A stretch of 64,000 nucleotides of DNA, from NCBI GenBank assembly GCA_964370045.1, contig CAYJGZ010000001.1:1-64000 (forward strand), in the 5' to 3' direction. The notes beneath the pieces were generated by a model. That model worked only from the letters and a program-made list of their open reading frames with translations, ran no database searches and was not told where the DNA came from. The translations under genes were made by a program, and so were the position numbers. The stretch is from JAAYCI01 sp964370045. GTDB taxonomy: Bacteria; Bacillota; Clostridia; Oscillospirales; Ruminococcaceae. Positions within the stretch are counted from its first letter, which is position 1. Every line of letters starts with the position of its first letter. This document shows positions 16,587 to 24,598 of this stretch, one piece after another.

Positions 16587-17657
16587 ATGAGCTTGATAGA
16601 AAAATATGGGTTTTCGGAATATTTCAAAAGCCTTGCTTTGATGTACCCGAATTTAAGTGTTGCAAGGGTGATTCGCCAGCACAAAGGCTTGTATGAAATT
16701 GTCGTGCAGGACAAGGAGCTTACGGCCGAAATTTCGGGGAAGCTTAGGTATGAAACGGATGAGCTTGCAATGTTTCCCACTGTGGGTGATTTTGTTATGG
16801 TGGCAGAGAGCGAGGAGCAAAGCAATGCCATTATTCATCATGTGCTGGCGAGAAAAAGCCTTTTTGTGAGAACGGCGGTGGGAATGAAAGGACAAGCACA
16901 ACCCATCGCTTCAAACATAGACGTTGTTTTTATTTGTATGTCGCTAAACGAAAATTTTAATCTTAGCAGGATGGAGCGCTATTTGAGCATAGCGTGGGAT
17001 AGTGGAGCAACGCCTGTTATTATTCTGACGAAAGCTGACTTGTGCAAAGATTTACAAAAGCATGTAGATGAAGTGGAGCAGGTTTCCTCATTTGCGGACA
17101 TTATAACCTTGTCGAAATATGATGTGAACGTGCAAGAGAAGCTGGCAAAGTATACGAAAGAGGGAAGCACGATTGCGCTGATAGGCTCATCCGGAGTGGG
17201 AAAGTCAACTTTGATTAACAAGCTTTTGGGTGAGGAGAATAAGCTTATGACCGCCGATATAGGCAAAGGCGGAAAGGGCAGGCACACAACAACGGGAAGA
17301 GAGATGCTTTTGTCGGAGAGTGGGGTTGTTTTGGTGGACACGCCGGGGATGCGTGAGCTGGGAGCGCAGAGCGTCGATTTGTCCAAAAGCTTTGATGATG
17401 TGGAGAAGCTGGCCGCAGATTGTAAATATGATGACTGCTCCCATTCAACCGAAAAAGGGTGTGCTGTACTGAGTGCGATAGAGGATGGAATATTAGACCA
17501 AAGGCGGCTTGACAGCTATATGAAGCTGAAAAAAGAAGTTTCATATGAAGGATTGAGCAGTAGAGAAATCGAGGAAAAAAAGTGGGAGCGATTTGGCGGA
17601 GTGAAAAATCTGCGTAAAATCGGGCGAGAAATCAGAAACAACAAATATAGGAAGTAG
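16587..17657 (+). CDS. rsgA: Ribosome small subunit-dependent GTPase A
   Basis: A 356-residue circularly permuted GTPase that checks late 30S assembly. An N-terminal OB fold is followed by T-K-A-D (G4), G-S-S-G-V-G-K-S-T (G1), a switch region with G-R-H-T-T-T and D-T-P-G (G3), then the zinc motif C-x(4)-C-x-H-x(5)-C. The C-terminal K-K-W-E-R-F-G-G-V-K-N-L-R-K-I-G segment is typical of the longer paralogue found in many Clostridia. Its DNA is clearly more AT-rich than that of its neighbours, so it may have been acquired separately. GAGAGG precedes the ATG. Confidence 0.94.
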   Translation: MSLIEKYGFSEYFKSLALMYPNLSVARVIRQHKGLYEIVVQDKELTAEISGKLRYETDELAMFPTVGDFVMVAESEEQSNAIIHHVLARKSLFVRTAVGMKGQAQPIASNIDVVFICMSLNENFNLSRMERYLSIAWDSGATPVIILTKADLCKDLQKHVDEVEQVSSFADIITLSKYDVNVQEKLAKYTKEGSTIALIGSSGVGKSTLINKLLGEENKLMTADIGKGGKGRHTTTGREMLLSESGVVLVDTPGMRELGAQSVDLSKSFDDVEKLAADCKYDDCSHSTEKGCAVLSAIEDGILDQRRLDSYMKLKKEVSYEGLSSREIEEKKWERFGGVKNLRKIGREIRNNKYRK

Positions 17658-17694
17658 CAAATACGCTGTGAAATCCTATCATAATGCGACAAAT

Positions 17695-17744
17695 TAAAAA
17701 CTCCCGATGGGCGCAGCTGTTTGCGCTTTTCGGGAGGTTTTAAT
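17695..17744. terminator. Bidirectional terminator between rsgA and tsaD
   Basis: AAAACTCCCGA pairs with TTCGGGAGGTTTT, with an inner GCGCA/TGCGC hairpin. A and T runs on both sides suit the convergent genes. Confidence 0.8.
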
Positions 17745-17810
17745 TTGCGTATATTATGATGGTCGGGCAGGGGCATGAGAGCTGTATGCGAAATGGAACT
17801 TCACAAAATC

Positions 17811-18857
17811 CTACATTTCACAAAGCGGCTTATCAATGGGATAGCTTGCGCAGGCGTTTAAGTCCCAGCTCGCCGACACACCTGCGCACAGCTCGTGGTA
17901 GCCTTGGGCGGCTATCATGGCGGCGTTGTCGCCGCACAGGTGAAGCGGTGCTACCATAAAGCTAACCCCTGCGCTTTTTGCACGCTCCTGCGCTATATCA
18001 CGCAAAAGGCTGTTTGCGGCAACACCCCCCGCAAGCGCAAGCGTTTTGCTTCCTGTGTGCTGTGCGGCGGCGAAAAGCTTGTCCAGCAAAATGTCCGCAA
18101 CCTTGCGCTGAAAGCTCGCCGCAAGCCCTGCTACATCAAGCGCCTCCCCACGCATGGCGGCATTGTTTATGATGTTGAGCGCCGCCGTCTTAAGCCCCGA
18201 AAAGCTCACGTCGTATGCGCCCTGCACCTTTGGGGTGGGCAGTGTGTACGCAAAGGGGTCTGCACCCTGCGCCGCCTTTGCTATGGCAGGCCCTCCCGGG
18301 TAGCCCAGCTTTAGCGCACGTGCCACCTTGTCGAACGCCTCGCCCGCAGCATCGTCCACCGTGCGCCCCAACACCCTAAACTCGGTGTAGCCCCTCACCA
18401 GCACATAGTGGCAGTGGCCACCCGAGGCGACAAGGCACAAAAATGGCGGTGCAAGCTGTGGATAAGCAAGATAGAGCGAGGCGATGTGCCCACGCAGGTG
18501 GTGCACCGGCACAAGCGGCTTTTGCGTGGCGAAGGCAAGCCCCTTTGCGAAGTTAAGCCCCACCAAAAGCGCCCCGATAAGCCCGGGTGCGGCGGTGACG
18601 GCCACTGCGTGCAAGGTTTGTGCGCAGTGGCCGGCCTCGCACAGCGCCCTTTGTGCCACGTCGCTGATGCTCTCTATGTGGCGGCGGCTGGCTATCTCGG
18701 GCACGACACCGCCGTACAGCGCCTGCTCCTCCACGCTGGAGGCGATGACATTTGACAGAATGATGCGCCCGTCCTGCACTACGGCGGCGGCGGTTTCGTC
18801 ACAGCTGCTCTCGATGCCTAAAACGTAAACGGGGCTGTTTGGGGGGCATGGTGTCAT
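17811..18857 (-). CDS. tsaD: tRNA N6-adenosine threonylcarbamoyltransferase
   Basis: A 348-residue Kae1/Gcp/TsaD protein, which moves the threonylcarbamoyl group onto A37 of ANN-decoding tRNAs. L-G-I-E-S-S-C-D-E-T opens the ATPase fold; the metal ligands H-H-L-R-G-H are near residue 112; A-L-A-G-G-V-A-A-N and the C-terminal Y-P-I-D-K-P-L fit. AAGGAG precedes the ATG at 18857. It lies 57 bp after rimI on the same strand, with polA further upstream. The partners tsaB and tsaE, often next to rimI, are not in the window. Confidence 0.97.
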   Translation of the reverse strand: MTPCPPNSPVYVLGIESSCDETAAAVVQDGRIILSNVIASSVEEQALYGGVVPEIASRRHIESISDVAQRALCEAGHCAQTLHAVAVTAAPGLIGALLVGLNFAKGLAFATQKPLVPVHHLRGHIASLYLAYPQLAPPFLCLVASGGHCHYVLVRGYTEFRVLGRTVDDAAGEAFDKVARALKLGYPGGPAIAKAAQGADPFAYTLPTPKVQGAYDVSFSGLKTAALNIINNAAMRGEALDVAGLAASFQRKVADILLDKLFAAAQHTGSKTLALAGGVAANSLLRDIAQERAKSAGVSFMVAPLHLCGDNAAMIAAQGYHELCAGVSASWDLNACASYPIDKPLCEM

Positions 18858-18914
18858 AAGTGCTCCTTGTGTGTGAAAATATTGCGTGTAAACGTAAAAA
18901 ACATATATTGTGCA

Positions 18915-19367
18915 TCATGATAGCGCCGAAAGGTTCAGCGCCATCAAAAGGCCGTCCTCGGTGGGGTGTGCGTACATCTTGGGGCGGCGTGCGAGCGTTT
19001 TGAAGCCCAGCTTTTCGTAAAGCGAAATGGCGGCGGCGTTGCTTATGCGCACCTCCAAAAGACAGCGTGATACGCCCTGCTCTCGCAAAAAAGACAGCGC
19101 ACTGCGCAAAAGTACCTGCGCAATTCCCCTGCCCCTGAAATCGGGTGCGGTGACGAGCTGGCACAGGTCCGCAGTGTCCGAAACGGGCAAAAACACAGCG
19201 CAGGCCACGGGGGCGTTTTCGGACACCGCCGCAAAGCAGCTGTACCGCTCGCCGTGCACAGCATCTGTGATGGCGGCAGGCGTCCACGGGTCGGGTGCGT
19301 TTTGCATGAGCGCACAGCACTCGGCAAGGTATGTGTCTGTTATGGCTTGTACGGTGACGGACTGCAT
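18915..19367 (-). CDS. rimI: Ribosomal-protein-alanine N-acetyltransferase-like GNAT
   Basis: A 150-residue GNAT with the acetyl-CoA loop F-R-G-R-G-I-A-Q-V-L-L near residue 78 and the substrate-side V-R-I-S-N-A-A-A-I-S-L-Y-E-K-L-G-F typical of RimI. RimI acetylates the N-terminus of ribosomal protein S18 in E. coli; the position directly before tsaD supports this name. AGAGG precedes the ATG at 19367, and polA ends 56 bp upstream. Confidence 0.9.
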   Translation of the reverse strand: MQSVTVQAITDTYLAECCALMQNAPDPWTPAAITDAVHGERYSCFAAVSENAPVACAVFLPVSDTADLCQLVTAPDFRGRGIAQVLLRSALSFLREQGVSRCLLEVRISNAAAISLYEKLGFKTLARRPKMYAHPTEDGLLMALNLSALS

Positions 19368-19423
19368 GGGATAACCTCTTTTTGTGGGATTTTATGTCGT
19401 GGGATTGTTAAAAACAGGTGCAC

Positions 19424-21979
19424 CTAAGACTTCGCCTGTAGCCAATCCTCGCCGCTGTGCACATCCGCTGACAAAGGCACCGAAAGCTGTGCCGCACCCT
19501 CCATCTCCTCCTTTAGGATGTCGCACACTCGGCTTAGCTCCTCCTGTGGCCCTTCCACAATAAGCTCATCGTGCACCTGCAGAATAAGGCGGCTTTGCAG
19601 GTTTTCACTGCGCAAGCGCCGCCACACACGTATCATGGCAAGCTTTATTATGTCGGCGGCAGTGCCCTGTATGGGCGTGTTCATCGCAATGCGCTCGCCC
19701 AGCGCGCGCACGTTGCGGTTACTGCTCGCAAGCTCCGAAAGCGCACGACGTCGGCCGTACAGCGTTTTCACATAGCCGTGCTCCGTGCCGAAACTCACCG
19801 TGTCCGTCATATACTGCTTTACGCCGGGGAAGCTGGCAAGGTAGCTTTTTATGAACTCATCAGCCTCCTTTACGGACATGCCTATGTCCTTTGAAAGGCT
19901 AAAAGCGCCTATGCCGTACACTATGCCGAAGTTCACCGCCTTTGCGGCGGAGCGCATTTGAGGGGTCACCATGATTTGGGGCAGGCCGTTCACACGGGCG
20001 GCGGTAGCCTTGTGAATATCCTGTCCTGCGCAAAACGCCTCTTTCATGGCGGCATCCTGCGAAATGTCCGCAAGTATGCGCAATTCAATCTGGCTGTAGT
20101 CCGCATCGGCAAAGACACAGCCCTTTTTTGCTACGAAATACTTTCGCAGGCGGCTGCCGAGCTCTGTGCGCACGGGTATGTTTTGCAGGTTTGGCTCGCC
20201 CGACGAAAGCCGCCCGGTGCGGGCCTCCGTTTGATTAAAGGTGGAGCGTATGCGCCCGTCTGCGTCTATTACTTTTAGTAGCCCCTCTGCGTAGGTGGAG
20301 TTCAGCTTTTGGTAAAGGCGGTAGGTGAGGATGTTTTGTATCACGGGGTGCTTGTTTCGCAAAAATTCCAGCGTCTCGGCATCGGTGCTGTAGCCGCTTT
20401 TTGTCTTGCGCCCGTGGGGTAGCCCCAGCTTTTCAAACAGTGCCTCGCCCAGCTGCTTTGGGCTGTTGAGGTTGAACTCATACCCCACCGCTTCATGCAC
20501 TGCGGCAAGCTGAAGCTTTATTTCCGCCTGAAGCTCCTGCCCGAACTCTCGCAAGCCCTCGGCATCCACCGCAACACCCAAAAGCTCCATGTCCGCCAGC
20601 ACCTCTGCCAGCGGCTGTTCTATTTCGGTGAGTAGCTTTTTCATTTCGCTCTGCTCGCACAGCTGGGAAAGCTTTCTGAAAAGCGGCTCCAAAAGCGGTG
20701 CGGTGGGGTGCTCGTCGCAGGTGAATTCTGGCTCTATGTCGTATTCGGTGGCAAGCTTTTCCACCTCGTAGCTTGCGGCGGCAGGGTTCAAAAGATATGC
20801 CGCAAGCTTTGCATCAAAGGTGATAGAGCAGGCGCTTTTTGCGCCGTTTTGAGCTGTGGCACAAAGCGCAATCTTGTAAAGCTCCTTTGAGTCGAAAACA
20901 CGCTTGTATGCGGCATCCGAGCAAAGCAGGTCGAGAAAATTTTCCTCCTGCTCCTGCGCAAAGTAAACGGTGTCCTGCCCTGCCGGCACGACCAGCCATC
21001 CCTCCTGCGAGCGTGCCATGAACACCATGCCGCTCACATCCTTTGGCAGTGGCAGGACGCTGATGCTTTTCAGCTGCTTTGCAGGTGCGCCACTCTCCTC
21101 GCACGCAATCGCATTAAGGTTGAGCCGCTGAAGCGTTGAGTACATTTCAAGCCGGGACAAAAGCTTTTGTGCGCCCTCTGTGTCGCAGGGGGCTTTTTTG
21201 TAGGCGCCCTGCTCGGTATTCAGCGGCACATCGCACTTAATAGTGGCAAGTGTGTAGCTGAGATGCGCCATGTCTTTGCCGTTTTGAAGCTTTGTGCGAG
21301 CGCCCGGCTTTATGGAGGCATCCTCTATATTTTCGTAAACGGCCGAAAGACTGCCGAACTTTTGTATCAGCGCAAGCGCTGTCTTTTCGCCTATGCCCAA
21401 AACGCCGGGGATGTTGTCCGAGGCATCGCCCATCAGCGCCTTTACGTCGATAAGCTGTTTTGGAGTGATGCCGTATTTTTCAAACACCGCCTTTTCGTCC
21501 ATGCACACGGTGGCGCTTTTTCCCATTTTTGTGGTGGTCAAAAGCACGTTTACATCGGGGGAGACCAGCTGGAGGGTGTCACGGTCGCCGCTGGCCAAAA
21601 GGCACTGCTGCCCCCTTTGTGTACACGCGGCGGCAAGCGTGCCCAAAATGTCGTCTGCTTCGTACCCTTCTATGCTTATCTGCGCATAGCCCAAAAGGCT
21701 CAAAAGCTCCTTCAAGACGGGCATCTGCTGTGCAAGCTCGGGCGGCATACCCTTGCGGTTTGCCTTGTAGCCGTCGTACATTTTGTGCCTGAATGTGGGC
21801 GCTTTTAGGTCAAAGGCCACGACAATTTCGTCCGGCCTTTCGCTCTCCTGCAAGCGCAGTAAAACATTCATAAAGCCGTAAATGCCGTTTGTGAAGTGGC
21901 CGTCCTTTGTGGTGAGCAGCTTTATGCCGTAAAACGCACGATTTACGATGCTGTTGCCGTCCAGTACGAGAAGTTTCAT
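19424..21979 (-). CDS. polA: DNA polymerase I
   Basis: Predicted 851 residues. An N-terminal 5'-3' exonuclease (L-V-L-D-G-N-S-I-V-N-R-A-F-Y-G; A-D-D-I-L-G-T; G-D-A-S-D-N-I-P-G) is followed by a middle domain in which the D-x-E of an active 3'-5' exonuclease is not visible, as in Bacillus Pol I. The polymerase domain has motif A D-Y-S-Q-I-E-L-R, motif B R-S-A-A-K-A-V-N-F-G-I-V-Y-G and motif C Q-V-H-D-E-L. I set the start at the ATG at 21979. The frame continues upstream as M-C-R-C-E-A-A-E-W-S-I, but the same peptide precedes topA and is encoded by a repeat, so it is not part of the protein. First gene of polA-rimI-tsaD. Confidence 0.97.
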   Translation of the reverse strand: MKLLVLDGNSIVNRAFYGIKLLTTKDGHFTNGIYGFMNVLLRLQESERPDEIVVAFDLKAPTFRHKMYDGYKANRKGMPPELAQQMPVLKELLSLLGYAQISIEGYEADDILGTLAAACTQRGQQCLLASGDRDTLQLVSPDVNVLLTTTKMGKSATVCMDEKAVFEKYGITPKQLIDVKALMGDASDNIPGVLGIGEKTALALIQKFGSLSAVYENIEDASIKPGARTKLQNGKDMAHLSYTLATIKCDVPLNTEQGAYKKAPCDTEGAQKLLSRLEMYSTLQRLNLNAIACEESGAPAKQLKSISVLPLPKDVSGMVFMARSQEGWLVVPAGQDTVYFAQEQEENFLDLLCSDAAYKRVFDSKELYKIALCATAQNGAKSACSITFDAKLAAYLLNPAAASYEVEKLATEYDIEPEFTCDEHPTAPLLEPLFRKLSQLCEQSEMKKLLTEIEQPLAEVLADMELLGVAVDAEGLREFGQELQAEIKLQLAAVHEAVGYEFNLNSPKQLGEALFEKLGLPHGRKTKSGYSTDAETLEFLRNKHPVIQNILTYRLYQKLNSTYAEGLLKVIDADGRIRSTFNQTEARTGRLSSGEPNLQNIPVRTELGSRLRKYFVAKKGCVFADADYSQIELRILADISQDAAMKEAFCAGQDIHKATAARVNGLPQIMVTPQMRSAAKAVNFGIVYGIGAFSLSKDIGMSVKEADEFIKSYLASFPGVKQYMTDTVSFGTEHGYVKTLYGRRRALSELASSNRNVRALGERIAMNTPIQGTAADIIKLAMIRVWRRLRSENLQSRLILQVHDELIVEGPQEELSRVCDILKEEMEGAAQLSVPLSADVHSGEDWLQAKS

Positions 21980-21982
21980 AAT

Positions 21983-22072
21983 AATGCTCCATTCCGCCGC
22001 TTCGCATCGGCACAAAGTTTAATGCAATATGTAATTCTTATCATGCGAAGCACAAGGAATGATAAGAGCATT
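21983..22072 (-). repeat. 90-bp element before polA, shared with topA
   Basis: AATGCTC ... GAGCATT with internal inverted repeats (ATTCC/GGAAT, GCTTCGCAT/ATGCGAAGC, CTTATCAT/ATGATAAG). It matches the 90-bp segment at 52847-52936 before topA at most positions. In both places it ends 3 bp before the start codon and supplies the GGAG ribosome binding site. Confidence 0.85.
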
Positions 22073-22083
22073 ATTGATTTTAG

Positions 22084-22255
22084 GGTAATACCGCACAATT
22101 ATTGTACTTAGATTGCGCCGAGAAAATTTTTGTCAGATAAAACAAAAACCACAGGCAATACTTTGTGTATTAACGAGGATTTTTGTAAAATGTGACGGAA
22201 ATTTTCGGCGCAAGATGAGTGCAAAGGCGTTCGCCGCTAATTGTGCGGGATTGCC
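22084..22255. mobile_element. 172-bp MITE-like insertion with TTAG duplication
   Basis: Ends are GGTAATACCGCACAATTA and, inverted, GGCAATCCCGCACAATTA (16 of 18 match). TTAG lies on both sides (22080-22083 and 22256-22259). The otherwise homologous region before topA shows the empty site, with a single TTAG. A second inner inverted repeat (TTGCGCCGA/TCGGCGCAA) and the internal AATACACAAAGTATT stem-loop (minus strand) are present. No coding capacity. Confidence 0.85.
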
Positions 22256-22262
22256 TTAGATT

Positions 22263-22291
22263 GGTTAGTTTGAAACTTGTTTCAAACTATG
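22263..22291. promoter_or_regulatory. Palindrome shared with the topA upstream region
   Basis: TTAGTTTGAAAC-TT-GTTTCAAACTA. A longer perfect version with 14-bp arms lies at 52803-52832 before topA. It may be an operator or the outer end of the shared element. Confidence 0.5.
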
Positions 22292-22353
22292 TACGTCCTT
22301 TGTGATTTTAGAGTTTACACAAAATAATAATACCACAAAAGTGGCTTGTGTGG

Positions 22354-22359
22354 TATAAT
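22354..22359 (+). promoter_or_regulatory. Candidate extended -10 promoter for dusB
   Basis: TGTGTGGTATAAT, the same string as before the PBP gene at 34581-34591 and close to that before ftsY. No clear -35. It would drive dusB through a leader containing a C-type element. Confidence 0.5.
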
Positions 22360-22374
22360 ATCGTAGATTGGTGC

Positions 22375-22492
22375 GTGGAGAAAAACGTTGATTTGTTTTT
22401 GGTATACCCCCCGCCGCAGGCGGGGGGTATACCGGCTTCTTTTGTGCTTGCAGTATGGTATTCTTACCGCTAAATTAACTCTATTTTGCCAC
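22375..22492. repeat. C-type element, 118 bp
   Basis: Ends GTGGAGAAAAACGTTGATTT and, inverted, GTGGCAAAATAGAGTTAATT. The centre (22401-22433) is a near-perfect palindrome of GGTATACCCCCCGCC and its complement around GCA. The right end stops 52 bp before the dusB start. Confidence 0.8.
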
Positions 22493-22544
22493 TCATGTGG
22501 CCCGAAAATGTTTGCGCTTTGCGGTGGAAGTGGAGGAGCTTTTT

Positions 22545-23510
22545 TTGCGAATAGGGGATATTTGTGTGCCAAATGGTGCGGCGCTTGCGCCCATGGCAGG
22601 CATTACGGATACGGCCATGCGCTGCCTTTGTGCAGAGTTTGGGGCATCCTTCACGGTGAGCGAGATGGTGAGCGCAAAGGCGCTTAGCATGGGGGATGCA
22701 AAGAGCCGCACGCTTTTGCGAGGTGGCGGCGGCGAGGGTGTATACGGCGTACAGCTTTTTGGCAGTGAGCCGCAGGCCTTTTACGAGGCAGTGCGCAGTA
22801 TTTCGGGCGAGCAGTACGATTTTTTGGACATAAACATGGGATGCCCTGCGCCCAAAATAGTGGGCGGCGGCGCAGGAAGTGCGCTGCTTAAAGACCCACC
22901 GCTTGCGGCGGAAATAGCAAAGGTGGCGGTGAGTGTAAGCGAAAAGCCTGTGAGCGTAAAGCTGCGCATAGGCTGGGATGAGGACACCATGACGGGCAAA
23001 GAGGTGGCAAAGCGGTGCGAGGACGCAGGGGTGTGTATGCTGATGGTGCACGCGCGCACACGCAAGCAGCAGTATGCCCCGGGGGTGAACTTGCAGGCGG
23101 TGGCGGACATAAAAGGCGTCGTGGGCATACCCGTGATTTACAACGGCGATATACAAAGCGCCGAGGATGCGCTGAACGCACTGCAAATCACGGGGTGCGA
23201 CGGCGTTGCGGTGGGGCGTGCGGCAGTGGGCAATCCGTTTTTGTTTGCGCAGATAGCCGCCGTGATGAGCGGGCAGCAAATGCCGCCTGCGGTGAGCTTG
23301 CGCCTTCGCCTTGAGGTGATGGAGCGCCAGCTGAGGGGCATGTGTGAAGAAAAGGGCGAGGAGCGTGCCATGCGTGAAGCACGCAAGGTGGCGGCAGGGT
23401 ACATGCGAGGGCTACGTGGTGCGGCGGCACTGCGCAGTACCGCACACGGCCTTACCTACTACGAGGACGTGGCAAGGCTGTGCGAGCTTGCATATGAGTA
23501 TAATGGGTGA
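22545..23510 (+). CDS. dusB: tRNA-dihydrouridine synthase
   Basis: Predicted 321 residues, a DusB-type flavoenzyme reducing uridine to dihydrouridine in tRNA. L-A-P-M-A-G-I-T-D near the N-terminus, catalytic Cys in N-M-G-C-P-A-P-K, S-V-K-L-R-I-G-W-D, H-A-R-T-R and Y-N-G-D-I are diagnostic. I choose the TTG at 22545: GGAGGAG lies 6 bp before it, the protein then begins M-R-I-G-D-I-C-V-P as in relatives, and the length is normal. An in-frame GTG at 22497 would lie at the edge of the C-type repeat and add 16 unrelated residues. Confidence 0.95.
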   Translation: MRIGDICVPNGAALAPMAGITDTAMRCLCAEFGASFTVSEMVSAKALSMGDAKSRTLLRGGGGEGVYGVQLFGSEPQAFYEAVRSISGEQYDFLDINMGCPAPKIVGGGAGSALLKDPPLAAEIAKVAVSVSEKPVSVKLRIGWDEDTMTGKEVAKRCEDAGVCMLMVHARTRKQQYAPGVNLQAVADIKGVVGIPVIYNGDIQSAEDALNALQITGCDGVAVGRAAVGNPFLFAQIAAVMSGQQMPPAVSLRLRLEVMERQLRGMCEEKGEERAMREARKVAAGYMRGLRGAAALRSTAHGLTYYEDVARLCELAYEYNG

Positions 23511-23559
23511 TTTTTGAATAGCTGTTAGGAAGCAATCCGAACACTTATGTCAGCACCAT

Positions 23560-24171
23560 CTAAGGCGTATCCATCATGCTAAGCTCGTCCAAGTTTTTTT
23601 CATAGCAGGGAAGTATGTGCGCTATAAAATAGTCTGCGGCGGGGCAGCTCATGCCCTTTAGTGCGGCAAGCTGCTGTGCCTTTGCGCCGCTGAACTCGGT
23701 GCCTCCGCTTAGTGTTTCCTCAATGCACTTTATGAGGGCGGACAGCTTGTCCGCCGCCTTTAGCAGTGTGCGTTCTTGCTCGTTTAGCACATCGCCCGTG
23801 AGGTAGCACAGCAGCTCCTTTTGTAAAAAGGGCGGCGCAAAGTGTGAAAGCCGCTCGGCGCTTTGCCGCTCCAGCTCTTTGTAGGCGGTTTTCAGCGCCT
23901 CGTTTTTGTACTTTACGGGGGTGGGCATGTCGCCCGTGAGTATCTCGGAGGCATCGTGGTACAGCGCCGCCACCGCCACCCTTTCGGCGCTTATGCCCGC
24001 ATTTGGCTCAAGCTGTAGGGTGATAAGCGCTAAAATATGTGCTATAATAGATGTTTCGGCGGTGTGCTCGCTGAGCGTCTCACTGCGGCAGGTGCGCATC
24101 AGCCCCCAGCGTGTGATGTACTTCATGCGTGAGAGCATTGCACACAGTGCGTATTGCTGGATGTTTTGCAT
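23560..24171 (-). CDS. YfbR-like 5'-deoxynucleotidase (HD domain)
   Basis: Predicted 203 residues, starting MQNIQQYALC. R-W-G-L-M-R-T-C-R-S-E-T-L-S-E-H-T, A-L-Y-H-D-A-S-E and the D-G-D-M-P-T-P-V-K-Y-type loop match the YfbR family, which dephosphorylates deoxynucleoside 5'-monophosphates with a divalent metal. In E. coli YfbR the R-W-x-x-M-R and E-H segments line the active site. The frame extends upstream to 24312 into the repeat composite; the ATG at 24171 gives the family length. An AAAGG lies 11 bp upstream. Confidence 0.87.
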   Translation of the reverse strand: MQNIQQYALCAMLSRMKYITRWGLMRTCRSETLSEHTAETSIIAHILALITLQLEPNAGISAERVAVAALYHDASEILTGDMPTPVKYKNEALKTAYKELERQSAERLSHFAPPFLQKELLCYLTGDVLNEQERTLLKAADKLSALIKCIEETLSGGTEFSGAKAQQLAALKGMSCPAADYFIAHILPCYEKNLDELSMMDTP

Positions 24172-24252
24172 TTTTCGTAAAGCCTTTCTTGTGTAATTAT
24201 TTAAGCCGAAATATTCGTTCGGCATAAATTTCTTGCGGAGTTCCTGATAAGA

Positions 24253-24570
24253 TAGTGTTGACATAAGTTTAAGCGAGCAGATTTTGAGGGATTTTTTTGT
24301 TTTAATAGTCACTCAACTTAAAAACCAACACATCTTGCCGATATAAATTCTGTATATCTGCGTTGGCGTCAATCGCAATGCACAAAGCATTGCTCAATCC
24401 TTCGCCTTGTTAAACAAAATTTCTACTCGGCAATCTTGTGCTGTTTTTCAAATCAAGTGACTATACGCGGCGAAAAAACGATACACTCCTTTGTGGAATG
24501 TGAGTTTTGACAACGCCGTAGAACGGAAAAATAGCCAAAATATGCCGTCTGAACACTTGTGTCGACGCTA
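24253..24570. mobile_element. A-type element carrying a nested B element (composite, 318 bp)
   Basis: Outer ends TAGTGTTGACA and, inverted, TAGCGTCGACA. A B element occupies 24306-24463, breaking the GTTTTA|CAAGG junction that is intact in the A element at 11853. The same composite, same insertion point and orientation, lies at 58480-58796 in the opposite direction. It fills the 427-bp gap between the YfbR-like gene and the divergent YfhO gene. Confidence 0.88.
24306..24463. mobile_element. B-type element, 158 bp, inside the A element
   Basis: Ends TAGTCACTCAACTTAAAAA and, inverted, TAGTCACTTGATTTGAAAAA. The interior holds AATGCACAAAGCATT, a 5-bp-stem hairpin, and GCCTTGTTAAACAAAATTTC. Flanking TA fits a TA target duplication as used by IS630/Tc1-mariner-like transposases. 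No coding capacity. Confidence 0.85.
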
Positions 24571-24598
24571 TCATAGTATAACATATTGGAGAAGTATA

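Noticed and set aside
22497..22544. GTG start of dusB at 22497
   Set aside because: It begins at the edge of the C-type repeat and has no ribosome binding site. The TTG at 22545 has GGAGGAG at 6 bp and gives the normal protein start.
24306..24570. Upstream extensions of the YfbR-like and YfhO-like frames into the composite element
   Set aside because: The added residues come from repeat DNA and have no counterpart in homologues; better starts lie at 24171 and 24599.
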